From assembly GCA_047967505.1 (NCBI GenBank), contig CM106541.1: a stretch of DNA of 64,000 nucleotides. The stretch is one strand, 5' to 3'. The first letter of the stretch is position 1. The number at the start of each line of letters is the position of its first letter. This stretch comes from Dipteris shenzhenensis. Its lineage: Eukaryota > Polypodiophyta > Polypodiopsida > Gleicheniales. Under the pieces are notes generated by a model. The model had not been told where the DNA came from. It did no database searches and worked only from the letters and a program-made list of their open reading frames with translations. Made by a program: the position numbers and the translations under genes. Of the stretch, positions 23,976-34,882 are shown one piece after another.

Positions 23976-26535
23976 AGGTTCTATCTATTTCTCAGTGCTA
24001 CTCTATTGATATTTCTACTCGCACACGCTATGTACCACTCTCCAAGAGTGCCTTATATAATTTACAGCATGTTTTTCTGAGAGAGAGGTGTGGCACTGCT
24101 CCCCACTGCCAGGAGGGGTATTGAAGAAAACTCCTACCAAACAAGGTTATCAATGTATATCAGAAGCACGCAACTCTATGCATAAATAATGCTTGGAATC
24201 AATGGCATTCTCTTGGTCTTCATATAATTTCCTGAATGGCATTCCCTTGCATCTTTCTCTTTCTTACAGTAGTGTCATCTCTATCTGGTTAATCTCCCTC
24301 ACTCCCTAGGCATTCTGGTGGTAGTTCTCCTAAGTCCTTACAGTAGCTTCCATCTTCTCCTAATTCAAGTTTCGGGACCCTTCAACCCCCACTACTGGAG
24401 CCTAGCACCTTCAAATTCAAAATACGTAGATGGGAAGTTTTCATCATTCATGTTTTGTCAAATCAACCTTAGTTCGATATAGCCTATCTCCCTCTAAGGC
24501 AGTCGATCAAGCGAGCGATGTTGAGCGAGCAACACCAAATAAGCAAGAGAAAAGACTTGTCAATATGTAGATTTGTTAAGTGATGGTACGATGACACTTG
24601 CATCGGATGTAGAGGAAAGATTACCTAATAGGGACCATGTCAATATGTTGTCTATTTTGGCTTCTACCACCATTGATTTCTATAAGCAAAGATTGATTTG
24701 TTTTTGGAATTTAATTCATTTTAAAGAAAGGGAAGTACTTACTCTTTAGATTTTGTTGGATTGGTGGGATGTGAGAGTGATTCATTAGAGAGGGGTTTTT
24801 TGCAAATAGAAAAACATGGGTTTTGTTCCAAGAGTGAATAAAGTTTCAAAAACCAAGCATTTACACATGCATGTAATGTGGACTATTCCATTTAGAAGTC
24901 CTATGAAACTTTTGATTTGTGTGGAAGATTTCATTGGTGATCTCACTAATGTTGGTGGAGAGAGAGAACTTGATTATGGAGGATTACAAAAAATTGAATG
25001 AGTAAAAGTGAGCAAAGATCAGGTGCGTCTTTACTAATGATGCCTTGGCAATGACATAGGTCCAACTCTCTCATGGACTTTTGAAGAACTTAGATAGTTG
25101 CTAAAATAAGGATTTGTCAATCTATTGTTGTTTTGTTTTGATTGTTTTTTAAAGCTCGCTCACTTTTCCTTGCTTGCTTTTTTTGGTTCGCTCACTTTTC
25201 CTCGCTCGCCTTTTGGTAATTCTCTCTCCCTCTCACACCACATATGAAATTTTCTTTTGCTTTAAGAACAAGCCTTTGTACTCTCTTTTTTAGTTTTAGC
25301 CTATTAGAAATTTTCTTTTCCTTGAAAGAAATGCCTTTACACTCTCTTCATTATCATAATGGCACATATATAAAGGTCTTCTACTCTTAGAACTGCTTCT
25401 ATGAGAGACATTGTAGTTATTGGTGGCTACATTCTTCTTAATGTCCATAATTGTTTCACACTATGGTCTATCTTTACTCTTGCTTGGTTTGTATTTTCCT
25501 CCTCCTTAGAAAGGTTTTGTGGCACCACGGGGGCACCACCTACTTACATAGAAAATAGTTAGATTCCCAAAAATATTTTGATGGTGCATTAGTGCTTGTG
25601 ATGTCTTGCCAACATCTATATCATGTCTTGAAATATCTACATGGGGAGTGTCCTACCATGGGATATTTTCCTATACTTATCTCATTTTTAGATTCTCCAT
25701 TTTAAAGCTGAACCCAAAAAATGGAGTGTTAGTAGCTACCAAAAAATGGATTTGTTAGCTACTAAATTTGAAACCCATATACAAAAAAACTATGCATTCT
25801 TAGTGTAAGAGTTTGGAAGTGTAAATAGGAGCCTAGTATTTGTGTGGATCTTTGAATTTTTTCTACTTATGATTGATGTAAAATCTATTGCAATGATTAG
25901 TGCTAGTCTTTGCTCCATTTTCATTATGATATGATCAATTACGTTCCATAGCACTCGCAACTGAAACTCTTGATTTGTAATGTGAACATCATAATGAGAT
26001 TCCTTGTCTTTGGAGATGGCAATTTCACGCATATGGTTTGGCTCATAGTCTATGTTAAGTCTCATGTCCCTTCCTTCCCTTCTTTTTTATTTTCCTTGTC
26101 TTCCTTACTTTCAGATCCTTCTTCCTTCTCTTTCTTTGTGTCTCCTTAGAGAATCCAACTATGAAAACCTTCATAATAGTTCCATAAATCATGAAACATG
26201 TATACATGCAACATTTAAAGAAGCACCTATCATGCACACTTTGTATATTGAACATCTACCTTATGAAAATTATCACAAGAGGATTTGGAAAAGAAATTAG
26301 CATGCAAACCAAACCCACCATAGCCAATTTGAAAGCACATACATTCCTTGAGCTCAACCAAGCTAAAAACATTTTCTACAATTAGAACAAAACCTACAAG
26401 ACATTGCTAATATACAAGTGGAACATCAAGAATTTCAATTAAACTCCATTGAATAAAACGTATATAAATTGAGATTTTTTTTAGTACTCAACCAATTTGG
26501 AGAGTCCCACATTGGAAAGATTTTCCCACTTTTCC
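23976..26535. other. non-coding, no gene recognised
   Basis: AT-rich sequence with short frames only. A locally repeated word GCTCGCTCACTTTTCCT occurs near 25155 and 25185. Reading frames near 25790-26300 overlap on both strands without a motif. Confidence 0.5.
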
Positions 26536-26539
26536 TAAT

Positions 26540-26777
26540 ATGATCTTAAAGGGAGAATGGCACCAATGCCATTCACTCAGAGTGAGAATGGCACCAATGA
26601 ATATTTATGAATCAGGGTATTACATTGAAAGAATGGCACCAGTGCCATTCTCCCAATGCAATGTCCTGATTCAAAATTTTGGCTTCACAAAGGGAGAATG
26701 GCACCAGTGCCATTCTCCCATTGGAATGTTTTAAAGATAAAAATAGTGTATGGTTTCAAATGAATACCATGTTTATG

Positions 26778-26829
<52 letters not shown>

Positions 26830-27415
26830 CGTTTCAATTTCTCCATTCTCCTATTACAAAGCCAAAATTTTTTTAATTTAAAATTTGCATCACTGCCATT
26901 CTCCTATTGCATTGTCCCCATTCAAAGCTTTGGCTTTACAAAGGGAGCCATTCTCCCCATGCAATGTCTTGATTCAAAATTTCTGCTTCACAAAGAGAGA
27001 ATGGAACTTGTGCCATTCTCCCATTGCAATGTCACGACTCAAAATCTTGGCTTTGCAAAGGGAAAATGGCACCAGTGCTATTCTCCTAATGCAATGTCTT
27101 GATTCAAAAATTTGGCTTCACACTAATGCCATTCTCCCATTGTAATGTCTTGATATAAAATTTTGGCTTTGCAAAGGGAGCATGGCACCCGTGGAATTCT
27201 CCCAAGGCAAAGTCCCGAGTCAAAATTTTGTCTTTACAAAGGAATAACGGCACCAGTCTATTCTTCCCTTATGAAGCCAAATTTTTTTCTCCAGTCAATG
27301 CATGGGGAGAATGGCATTGGTGCCATTCCCCTTTGTAAAAGAAAAAATTTTTAATCAAGACATTGCAATGCTAGAATGGCACTGGTGCGATTCTCCCATC
27401 TCAAAGCCAAAATTA
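26540..27415. repeat. palindromic repeat field 3 with (CA)n
   Basis: A dozen or so ~65-70-bp units of GGGAGAATGGCACC-AG-TGCCATTCTCCC followed by ATGCAATGTC(C/T)TGATTCAAAATTTTGGCTT. A (CA)n run lies at about 26779-26822, preceded by TATGGTTTCAAATGAATACCA as in field 2. Hairpin arms reach 12-14 bp in the best units. Reading frames such as ENGTSAILP are translations of the palindrome. Confidence 0.9.
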
Positions 27416-28980
27416 TGAATCATGACATTGTAGTGGGCATTACAAAAAATTTGGACTCAAAAAGGGCCCTATAAGGGAGCCCTTGGGCTGGTGACATGGA
27501 AGAATAAGGTGAAACCCAATAGAATATTGGCTGTTGGTGGAGGGCATTAGAGTATTGTAAGTGGCTTGACTTCTCTATTTCTTTATTCAATGGCCCAAAC
27601 AATGAGGTGGAGCACCCACTTGCTGCCTCAACTCTCCCATCACGTTTTTTAATTGTAACCAAACTGAGAAAACTAGTTTCTCAACCAAACTTGAACCATT
27701 TGACCTGAAACCAAATCCTCCCATCCAACTACCACACTCCTTTCATTATCTCTCATTCCTCTTACTTCCCCCTCATTTCTGAGCACTATTTAGAATTTTT
27801 CTTTGCTCCAGCCCTCTTTTCAAATTTTCTATTGGCTCTTGAGTGGGAAGCTTCTTTCTCTATTCTCCCTCTCATGGGATGGACTCTCATGCCAAAATCT
27901 TATCAGTTCTCTTCTCTACCTGCATTTCCCTTCCATTTCACTCTCATTCTTTCAAAACGTTCAAGAATTTTGAATGAGATTCAACCTACCTTCTTCTTTC
28001 TCGATTTTGGGCGCTTCTCCTTCAAATCTCGCCAGTTCCTCTCTCATCTAAGATTCTCCCACGATCTGAAATCATTTTATTTAGGAAGACAAGGCAATCA
28101 ATGTTTTGAGTGAGCCATGAATGATGCAAGGTGTTTGGAGCTTAGAAGGATTTACTAGATGAGATTCTTTGAGAAAGGATTAGAGAAGATTGACTTTCAG
28201 GCATTGCAGCAGTAGCTGATGCATGAGAATCAATCTTTTTTTGCCCATCTCTCAATACTAGTTACTTTCCCTGCTGCAATCTCTAAGGGTGCATGATTTC
28301 GAACCATTTGTGAAGGTTTGGGGTCCATCTAGACAGCTTGTATGTTAGTATTAGAGAAAAATCCATCAATTTCAGCATCCTGGATTACAAGAGGGACCAT
28401 TGAGGAGGACAAGTTTGATCACATTTTTTCTTCAAAGATCCCTATGAGGTATTGTTCATTCACGTAGTTTAATAGTGTTTGATGATAAGTAAATATTTTT
28501 TTGAATTTGTAGATTTCAATCGTTACATTTTGCATGCAATTTGGGTTTTCATTTTTGCTTGGTTTTGATACTTTTCTGAAACATGTCATGTTTGTATATT
28601 ATTTGTTGATTTCAATGTTATATTATATTAGGTGGAAAGTGCATGAAATCATGCAAGCCACTCAGAATTAAAAAAAGGTGGATATCCATTATCAAATAGA
28701 TGTAGAGAATGCACCATTTCTAAAGAGGAATGAATTTTCCTCATCAAGTGAAAGTGATTTAGTAGCTCTTTGAAATCAAGGAAAAGCACATATGGATTTG
28801 TGGTTAGAAGGGAAAATATATCTAGTAGATCCACAAACTTGTCAGACTCCTCAATTCCATGGATTGACCAGCTTAATAAAGTTCCTATGTAAGGGTGAGA
28901 ATGGTTTGTTAGGCTATTGTCGAAGGTTGATTGGTCATGGAGCAAGTAGCCTTCACAACAGCCAATATCAATCTTTGCTT
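27416..28980. other. no clear gene; possible leader of family B
   Basis: A frame at 27832-28113 and plus-strand frames at 28792-28980 look weakly coding, but show no motif. A GT...AG intron between about 28450 and 28632 would join two frames. This is inference only. Confidence 0.3.
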
Positions 28981-28983
28981 GAT

Positions 28984-29940
28984 GAAAGAGACAAAAGGAT
29001 CAAATGTTGGAGGCTTGGAATCAACATTTGGTATCATCTATGCAAGCTACAAGTGTTCAAATGTTTGCATATGATGGCATAGAGAAGAAAATACATGAAT
29101 TACAAGTAAAGGTTCAAACATTAGATGCTCAATTGGGAGAGAACACTATAAATGCAATTCACTTATAGATGCAAAACACATCTCTGAAGGATGAGATCAA
29201 GAAGTTATAAAAAACATTATCATTCATGAAGGATACTCCAATGGGTCCAAGATTACGTAAGAGGAAATTGCGTCCAATGGATGAAATATCCAAGAAAAGT
29301 GGTCACTGGAAGCGTCAAGTGAGAGCTTGTAGGAGTGTTTCAGAACTCATGTCTATCCACGATGAATACTGTGGTGCTATGGGTGGTGTTCACAAAAAAA
29401 ATGTTGGAGTCTGTTATACAACATCCAAAATTCAAAAGTCTAAAATCAGAGATAACATATGAGTCAATGAACAAAGTTGTGGAGCATTTCAATGCAACTA
29501 GTGCATAGGGAGTTTGCGATACTGTAGAGATAAGTACAAGGGCATAAGTCTTTCTGTGGGAGCAAAAGTTAAAGCCCCGCTTCCTAAACCGACTAATGTT
29601 GATAAGGCCAGGCATGCACTCAATTTGGGTGTACTTGATTTAGTCGGTGAGCCCCAGCGTATATGTAGTACACTAACTTTGAAAACAAAGGCTGGAGAGA
29701 CTAAATAATTGGAATTGACAGTCAATAATAACTTTGTGGTGGATGTTCAAAGAGTTCTACAAGCCATGGTGATGTTTTATGATATGCCTATGGAGGAATG
29801 CAATGGTACTTTGAAGATTGTACTAAACCTTGATGAAAGTGAGGTGGTCAAAGGTCAAAAATTAGAAAGAGTTAGTTTGACAATGATGAAAAGAATACTG
29901 GACCTTGAAGTTGAGCTTGATGATGTAGGTATGATGGAAA
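28984..29940 (+). pseudogene. unknown transposon-type protein, family B, left part
   Basis: One frame from about 28984 to 29460 reads as a coiled coil (LEAWNQHLVSSMQATS, KIHELQVKVQTLDAQLGE, SLKDEIKKL). It is interrupted by TAG near 29166 and TAA near 29208, then runs into MGPRLRKRKLRPMDEISKK, a basic region. Later frames contain SLRYCRDKYKGISLS, KPTNVDKARHALNLGVLDL and then TLKIVLNLDESEVVKGQ. The last ends where the copia insertion begins. Sequence resumes after the insertion with family B right part. I do not recognise a named family. The layout (coiled coil, mid domain, Cys/His part) is that of a large transposon-borne protein. Several stops and shifts show decay. Confidence 0.5.
29936..29940. 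other. target-site duplication, left copy (GGAAA)
   Basis: GGAAA directly precedes the TG of the left copia LTR and matches 33112-33116 exactly. Copia integrase makes 5-bp duplications. Confidence 0.9.
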
Positions 29941-30636
29941 TGTAAGAAAATAATACAACATCTGTGCTCAACAGATAACAGGATCTCGTACGCAAGAGAG
30001 AAAACAAGATATTATGGAGAATCAAAAATTTGATTACTGTAGAACTGATACAATAGATGGCGCTACCTCCCAAATGTGCACTCCTATGAAAGAAGCTTCG
30101 ATGGCATGCTGGAAATAGTAGAAGGCGGAGGCTGAATGCTAAGGAATCAGGGTTGCTGTAGCCAGTGATGAAATGGGCTTCACGGACTTGCTCTTATATA
30201 GCCACCAATCGTAGTCGGTTAGGCTCAATTGGGTGATTGACTCAGTCCGCCCAAAATAGTCGATTGGGGGTTAGAAATAGGCCACCCACCATACGATAGA
30301 ACCGGTGCGCAAAATGATAGAACCAAAGCCATCCAGGATCATCTGAGGCTCCAAACAAGCCCCGCAACTCGAGAGTGGGCTACCTCGGGAAATGCTCCGT
30401 CTACTCTCAGTGCGGTCAGTGAAGGGATGCCTTCCTGCACTTGCATGTAGCCTAGTTGGCAGTGTGCCAACTCTATCTGAAGCCGCCATCAGGCCACACA
30501 TGGCCCCCATCTAGTGTCCAAACTAGGACCTACTGGATAACTGAGCTACTCAAATGCCTTCTCCTCATATGGGGGGCTTACAAGTAGAGTTAGCTGGTTC
30601 CCGCGTAGTTACATGAGAGTGGAGCATTGTCTAACA
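29941..30636 (-). repeat. copia element 2, 3' LTR (696 bp)
   Basis: On the plus strand it starts TGTAAGAAAATAATACAA and ends in CTAACA. The polypurine tract (GAGGGGGGG on the minus strand) abuts it at 30637-30645. Compared with element 1 it lacks about 35 bases near 30270-30330. Confidence 0.92.
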
Positions 30637-30666
30637 CCCCCCCTCAATGTCCACCCGCAAGTTAAC

Positions 30667-32450
30667 TTACTTTTTCGGCCCAATGCCAAGTCGATGAAGA
30701 TGCCTCTCCAGCAAGTCTCTTCCAAGAGCCTTCGTGAAGATGTCTGCAGCATTCTCTGTAGTCAGACAACAGTACTCCAAGTCGACCTCTCCATCCATGA
30801 TGAGCTCGCATACAAAGTGATATTGAATCTCAATGTGTTTTATGCGAGCATGGAACACCGGGTTCTTTGCAATCGCCATGCAACTGTACTCAGCCTCGGT
30901 AGAAGAAAGAACAACTGTGGGTTGCTTCTTGCTAACCCATGACACAAATCCAGATCCAAGTGAGAAACAGTAGCGCGTCACTGATCTCCTGCTGTCCACG
31001 TCTCCTGCCCAATCCGAGTCACAGAATCCGGTCAAGATGTTTCCCTTGGTATAGGTGATGCCATAGTCAAGTGTGCCTTTGATGTATTTCAGCACCCGCA
31101 TCCCTGCCCTCCAATGGTTCTCCCGAGGCTTATTGGAAAACTTGCTTAGTACACCAGTCGCAAAACTGATGTCCGACCATGTGTTGCACAGGTAAATCAA
31201 GCTGCCCACAAGCCTTCTGTACTTTGCTTCATCCACCAGTGGTGATGAATCCTCGTTTGAGAGCTTCGCGTCAACCTCCATAGGGGTACCAACTGTCTTG
31301 CACTCAGCCATGCCAAATGCCTTCAGTATCTCTCGAGCATACTTCAGCTGTGAAATGAAGATCTGTTTCGGCTCCTGCCAAACTTCAATCCCCAAACAGA
31401 AATGCATCAGTCCGAGGTCTGTCATTTCAAAGTCTCTTCCTAGCAAATGCTTCGTCTACGAGATCTTCTCTTCATGGTTCCTTGTTATGAGAACGTCGTC
31501 CACATAAAGGACCATGATCATACACCTGCCTCCTTCTCTGAAGATATACAAATTTGCATCAGATGGGCTCCTCCTGAACCTGTTTTGTAGAAAGTAGGCA
31601 TCAATTCGCTGGTACCATGCTCATGGGCTTGTTTCAGCCCGTAAAGTGCCTTCTTTAGCTTGCAGACTTTACCTTCTAAACCGGGGATCTCAAAACCTGG
31701 TGGTTGTTCCATGTATACCTCCTCCTTGAGATCTCCATTCAGAAAGGCGGATTTCACATCTATCTGAAACACGGGCCAACTTCCCTAGGCAGCTAAAGCC
31801 AAAACACTACGAATTGTGGTTAGTCGAGCTGTGGGAGCAAAAGTATCTTGATAATGAAAACCATGTACTTGTGCAAATCCCTTTGCCATGAGCCGAGCCT
31901 TGTACTTATCCAACATGCCGTCAGACTTGTACTTGGTCTTGTACACCCACTTGGTCCCGATTACCTTACATTTTGGTGGTCGATCCACAAGGTCCCAAGT
32001 GTTGTTCTTCATTATGGAGCCATACTCCGACTGCATAGCCTCCATCCACCTATCATTGCCCTGTGCCTCTTCAAAGACACTTGGGTTCATCAGCACGGAT
32101 CACTTCTATCATCAAAGCATAGTTGACCAAGTGTTCCTGCACCCTTCTTTGCTCCTCTAATCTCTTGGACCGGCGGTGTTCAGATGGTTCCTCCTTAATG
32201 GCTGGAGGTTCTTTGCCATCCAAAAGCTGCTTTACCCACTTCGGGAATGGCCATTGCCATTGTGGTTCTATAGGCTCTTCTTCATCTTCTTTGTCTTGAA
32301 TCCTCCCAAGCACCGTTGGGGGAGTTTGGTCTGCTGTTGGTGGTGGTACTGGATGGATATTCTGGTTTTGGTTGTCTGGGAAGGAAGCATCCTCCTCCAA
32401 TAGATGCGGCTATTCTGAGAAGACCACATCGCGACTTACAATTACCTTCT
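30667..32450 (-). pseudogene. copia polyprotein fragment: RT and RNase H
   Basis: From 32450 downward: KVIVSRDVVFSE (the segment between integrase and RT), then an acidic/Pro-rich linker, then the RT start (WMEAMQSEYGSIMKNNTWDL, KARLMAKGFAQVHGFHYQDT), [35 protein letters not shown] near 31500, and a 259-codon run through GTPMEVDAKLS, SDWAGDVDSRRSVTRYCFS and ADIFTKALGRDLLERHLHRL. There is a TAG at 31456-31458 at the same codon as in element 1. Other breaks lie near 31520-31620 and at 31785. Confidence 0.95.
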
Positions 32451-32458
32451 AAGTAACA

Positions 32459-33111
32459 AGAATAAAAAATTTGATTACTGTAGAACTGATACAATAGATG
32501 GTGCTGCCTCCCAACCATGCGCTCCTATGAAAAAAGCTTCAATGGCATGCTCGAAATAGTAGAAGACGGAGGCTGAATACTAAGGAATCAGGGTTGTTGT
32601 AGCCAGTGATGAAATGGGCTTCATGGACTTGCTCTTATATAGCCACCAGTCGTAGTCGGTTAGGCTCAATTGGGTGACTAACCCAGTCCGCCCAAAACGG
32701 TCGACTAGGGGTTGGAAATAGGCCACTGACCATACGATAGAACCGGTGCGCAAAATAGAGCCACTAACCTACGGACGCCATTCGGCTCAAAGCCATCTGG
32801 GATCATCTGAGGCTCCAAACAGGCCCTGCAACCCAAGAGTGGGCTGCCCCGAGAAATGCCTTGTCTACCCTCAGTGCGGTCAGTCAAGGGATGCCTTCCC
32901 ACACTTGCATGTAGCCTAGTTGGGAGTGTGTCAACTCTATCTGAAGCCGTCCAGCCATTAGGCCACACATGGACCCCATCTGGTGTCCAACAAACCAGGA
33001 CCTACCGGATAACCGAGCTACTCAAATGCCTTCTCCTCATATGGGGGGCTTACAAGTAGAGTTAGCTAGTTCCCGCGTAGTTACACGAAAGTGGAGCATT
33101 GATATCTAATA
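32459..33111 (-). repeat. copia element 2, 5' LTR, inner end deleted
   Basis: About 653 bases match the other LTRs from AATAAAAAATTTGATTACTG to the outer end. The outer end reads CTAATA rather than CTAACA, a C-to-T change of the terminal CA. The first ~75 bases of the LTR (plus-strand left side) are absent and replaced by coding sequence. Confidence 0.92.
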
Positions 33112-33116
33112 GGAAA
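33112..33116. other. target-site duplication, right copy (GGAAA)
   Basis: Exact match to 29936-29940. Removing the element and one copy rejoins family B. Confidence 0.9.
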
Positions 33117-34545
33117 TTTGTATTTTAATTCAATATGAAAAAAGACTTAGAATATTTTGAAATAACATGTGAGTTTTTTTTGCTGGTGCCGAAAGAGTCA
33201 CATTCAATTTTGAAGTGGTTTTTTGACCAAGCTGATATCCCAAGTGTGATCAAAAGTCATAACAATGTTGAGCTACTTGAAGTTGAGGGCTATGGATCCT
33301 ACAGTGTAGAATGGCATCTAGCTACTGACCTCAAGACAATATATTAAATGTATGTTTAATGTGGCACATGGAGCAAATACAAGCCATTCTTGTCCATTGT
33401 GCATGCAAATGAGAGTACCTACAAAGGGTGGTAAAAAGAATCAAAAGCAATGGGCCTCTGAACTTGTAGAGATAGATCAAACTAAGGCATCAGATAGGGA
33501 TGCTCAAGGGAAAGATCCATCATGGAGCCCAATTCTTGAAATTCCTCTTGAGCGAGTACACATTTGTGCACTTCATGCTATTGTGAGAATAATTGAAAAG
33601 TTGGTGCATTGTACATCATTGATGCATAGAACTTGAAGCCCCAACAAGAGAGTGAGAGGATGATTGCAAAAATTGAAAAGGTTCTTTCAAATATGGGACT
33701 ACACTCTGGGCAAGTAAAGATTACAAAAGATGAGAAAAGATATGGAAAAACAGGCGATGTTCCTTGTAAGCCAAGCTTTGGTGGTGTTAAGGCTTTAAAA
33801 TTCCTTTCTACTGCAAAGAAGAAGAATGACAAGCTCAAACGTGCTAATAAGTTTGATGTATGGAGAAAGTTACACAATGCCTGTTGTGAACGAGGGGCAA
33901 AGGGACAAAAAAGACTAGAAAAGGTGCGAGTGTGGTTAGCTCTTGATAGCTTGGTATATTTACTACAAAATAAAAGGTTCGAAGAAGATGATGCACAGTG
34001 TTTCATCAATGCTGTGAATGACTTTAACCGGAATATGGAGATAGCTTGGGGAAAGAATCATTTCACATAGTACATGGTAATCTCTAACTTGGACATTGAG
34101 ATGTGCATATTGAATGGTCCTATATTTACTGATTTGTTTTTCTATTTGGCAGCACATTTTATATGCTCATGCACCATACATGGCATGGAATTATGGAAGA
34201 ATTGGAGTGTGGTCCACTTAGGGCATGGAAAGATCGCATTGGCAAGCATGTCGTGCATATAATAGAGCAACCCAACACAGGGGTGGTAGAACTAAGTCAA
34301 GCCCAATGGTTCAATTGGTTCAATGGTGGTACAGGCGTATCGAAATAAGAGCAGTTGCAACACTTGCATTCAAAGAGTCCTTAGTGTCCCATGCAGTGCA
34401 AGATGTTGACCAAGTTGCATATGAACTGGAATTGCCTCCTAATGTAAGAATTCATCGAGTTTTTCATGTCAAAAAAGGGTGCATATGGGTGGAGACAGAT
34501 GAAAATGATGGTGTAGACTCTTCCAATGTGGATGCCCATGCATAA
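33117..34545 (+). pseudogene. unknown transposon-type protein, family B, right part
   Basis: Frames in order: MKKDLEYFEITCEFFLLV and YSVEWHLATDLKTIY (33135-33347); FNVAHGANTSHSCPLCMQM and IPLERVHICALHAIVRIIEK (33352-33636), with a CxxC and an LHA motif; a basic helical stretch with GVKALKFLSTAKKKNDKL and WRKLHNACCERGAKGQ (33633-34070); then SHWQACRAYNRATQHRGGRT and QLVQWWYRRIEIR (34225-34345). The order ATDLK..., CPLC, LHA, WRK, WWYR suggests one protein with nucleic-acid-binding features. The last ~50 codons (VAYELELPPNVRIHRVFHV) instead resemble the C-terminal tail of a gypsy integrase. Several shifts, so not functional as it stands. Confidence 0.5.
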
Positions 34546-34742
34546 GTTTTAGATTTTCTTTGTAATTTTAGTTATGTAATTTGTAGTAAAGCCAACGTAT
34601 AATGGACATGAGTTGCAGTATAAATGAGAAATTTTATCTTATTGGATGTTAATTATAAGTATTTAGCTCAAGGTTGCACTAATTTTACTTTTTTAAGGGT
34701 TTTTATTGAAACAAGTATTTTAAAAATTAGGGTTTTTGTCCC

Positions 34743-34749
34743 TATATAA
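34743..34749 (+). promoter_or_regulatory. possible TATA box upstream of CENH3-like sequence
   Basis: TATATAA lies about 135 bases before the ATG at 34883, followed by a pyrimidine-rich stretch (CTCTCCACTCCCACACCACC) like a plant 5' leader. If real, the copy kept or gained promoter-like DNA, which argues against a simple retrocopy. Weak evidence in AT-rich DNA. Confidence 0.25.
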
Positions 34750-34882
34750 CAGAATGCGCCCTCATTTTCATTTCATTGTTTAAAGAGCTCTCCACTCCCA
34801 CACCACCTCCCACTTGCCCTTGAGATTTCCACCCTATCTCTCACACCCTCACCCTTTCTCTTGCACTCTCTCTCCATCCTCC

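Larger units (their letters stand above)
29941..33111 (-). mobile_element. Ty1/copia element 2, LTR-bounded but internally deleted
   Basis: Both LTRs are present and the element is flanked by a perfect GGAAA duplication. It reads on the minus strand. Only the end of integrase/linker, RT and RNase H remain. Gag, protease and most of integrase are deleted, together with about 75 bases of the upstream LTR's inner end. It belongs to the same family as copia element 1 at 20.9 kb. It interrupts family B, so it is younger than that gene copy. Confidence 0.95.
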
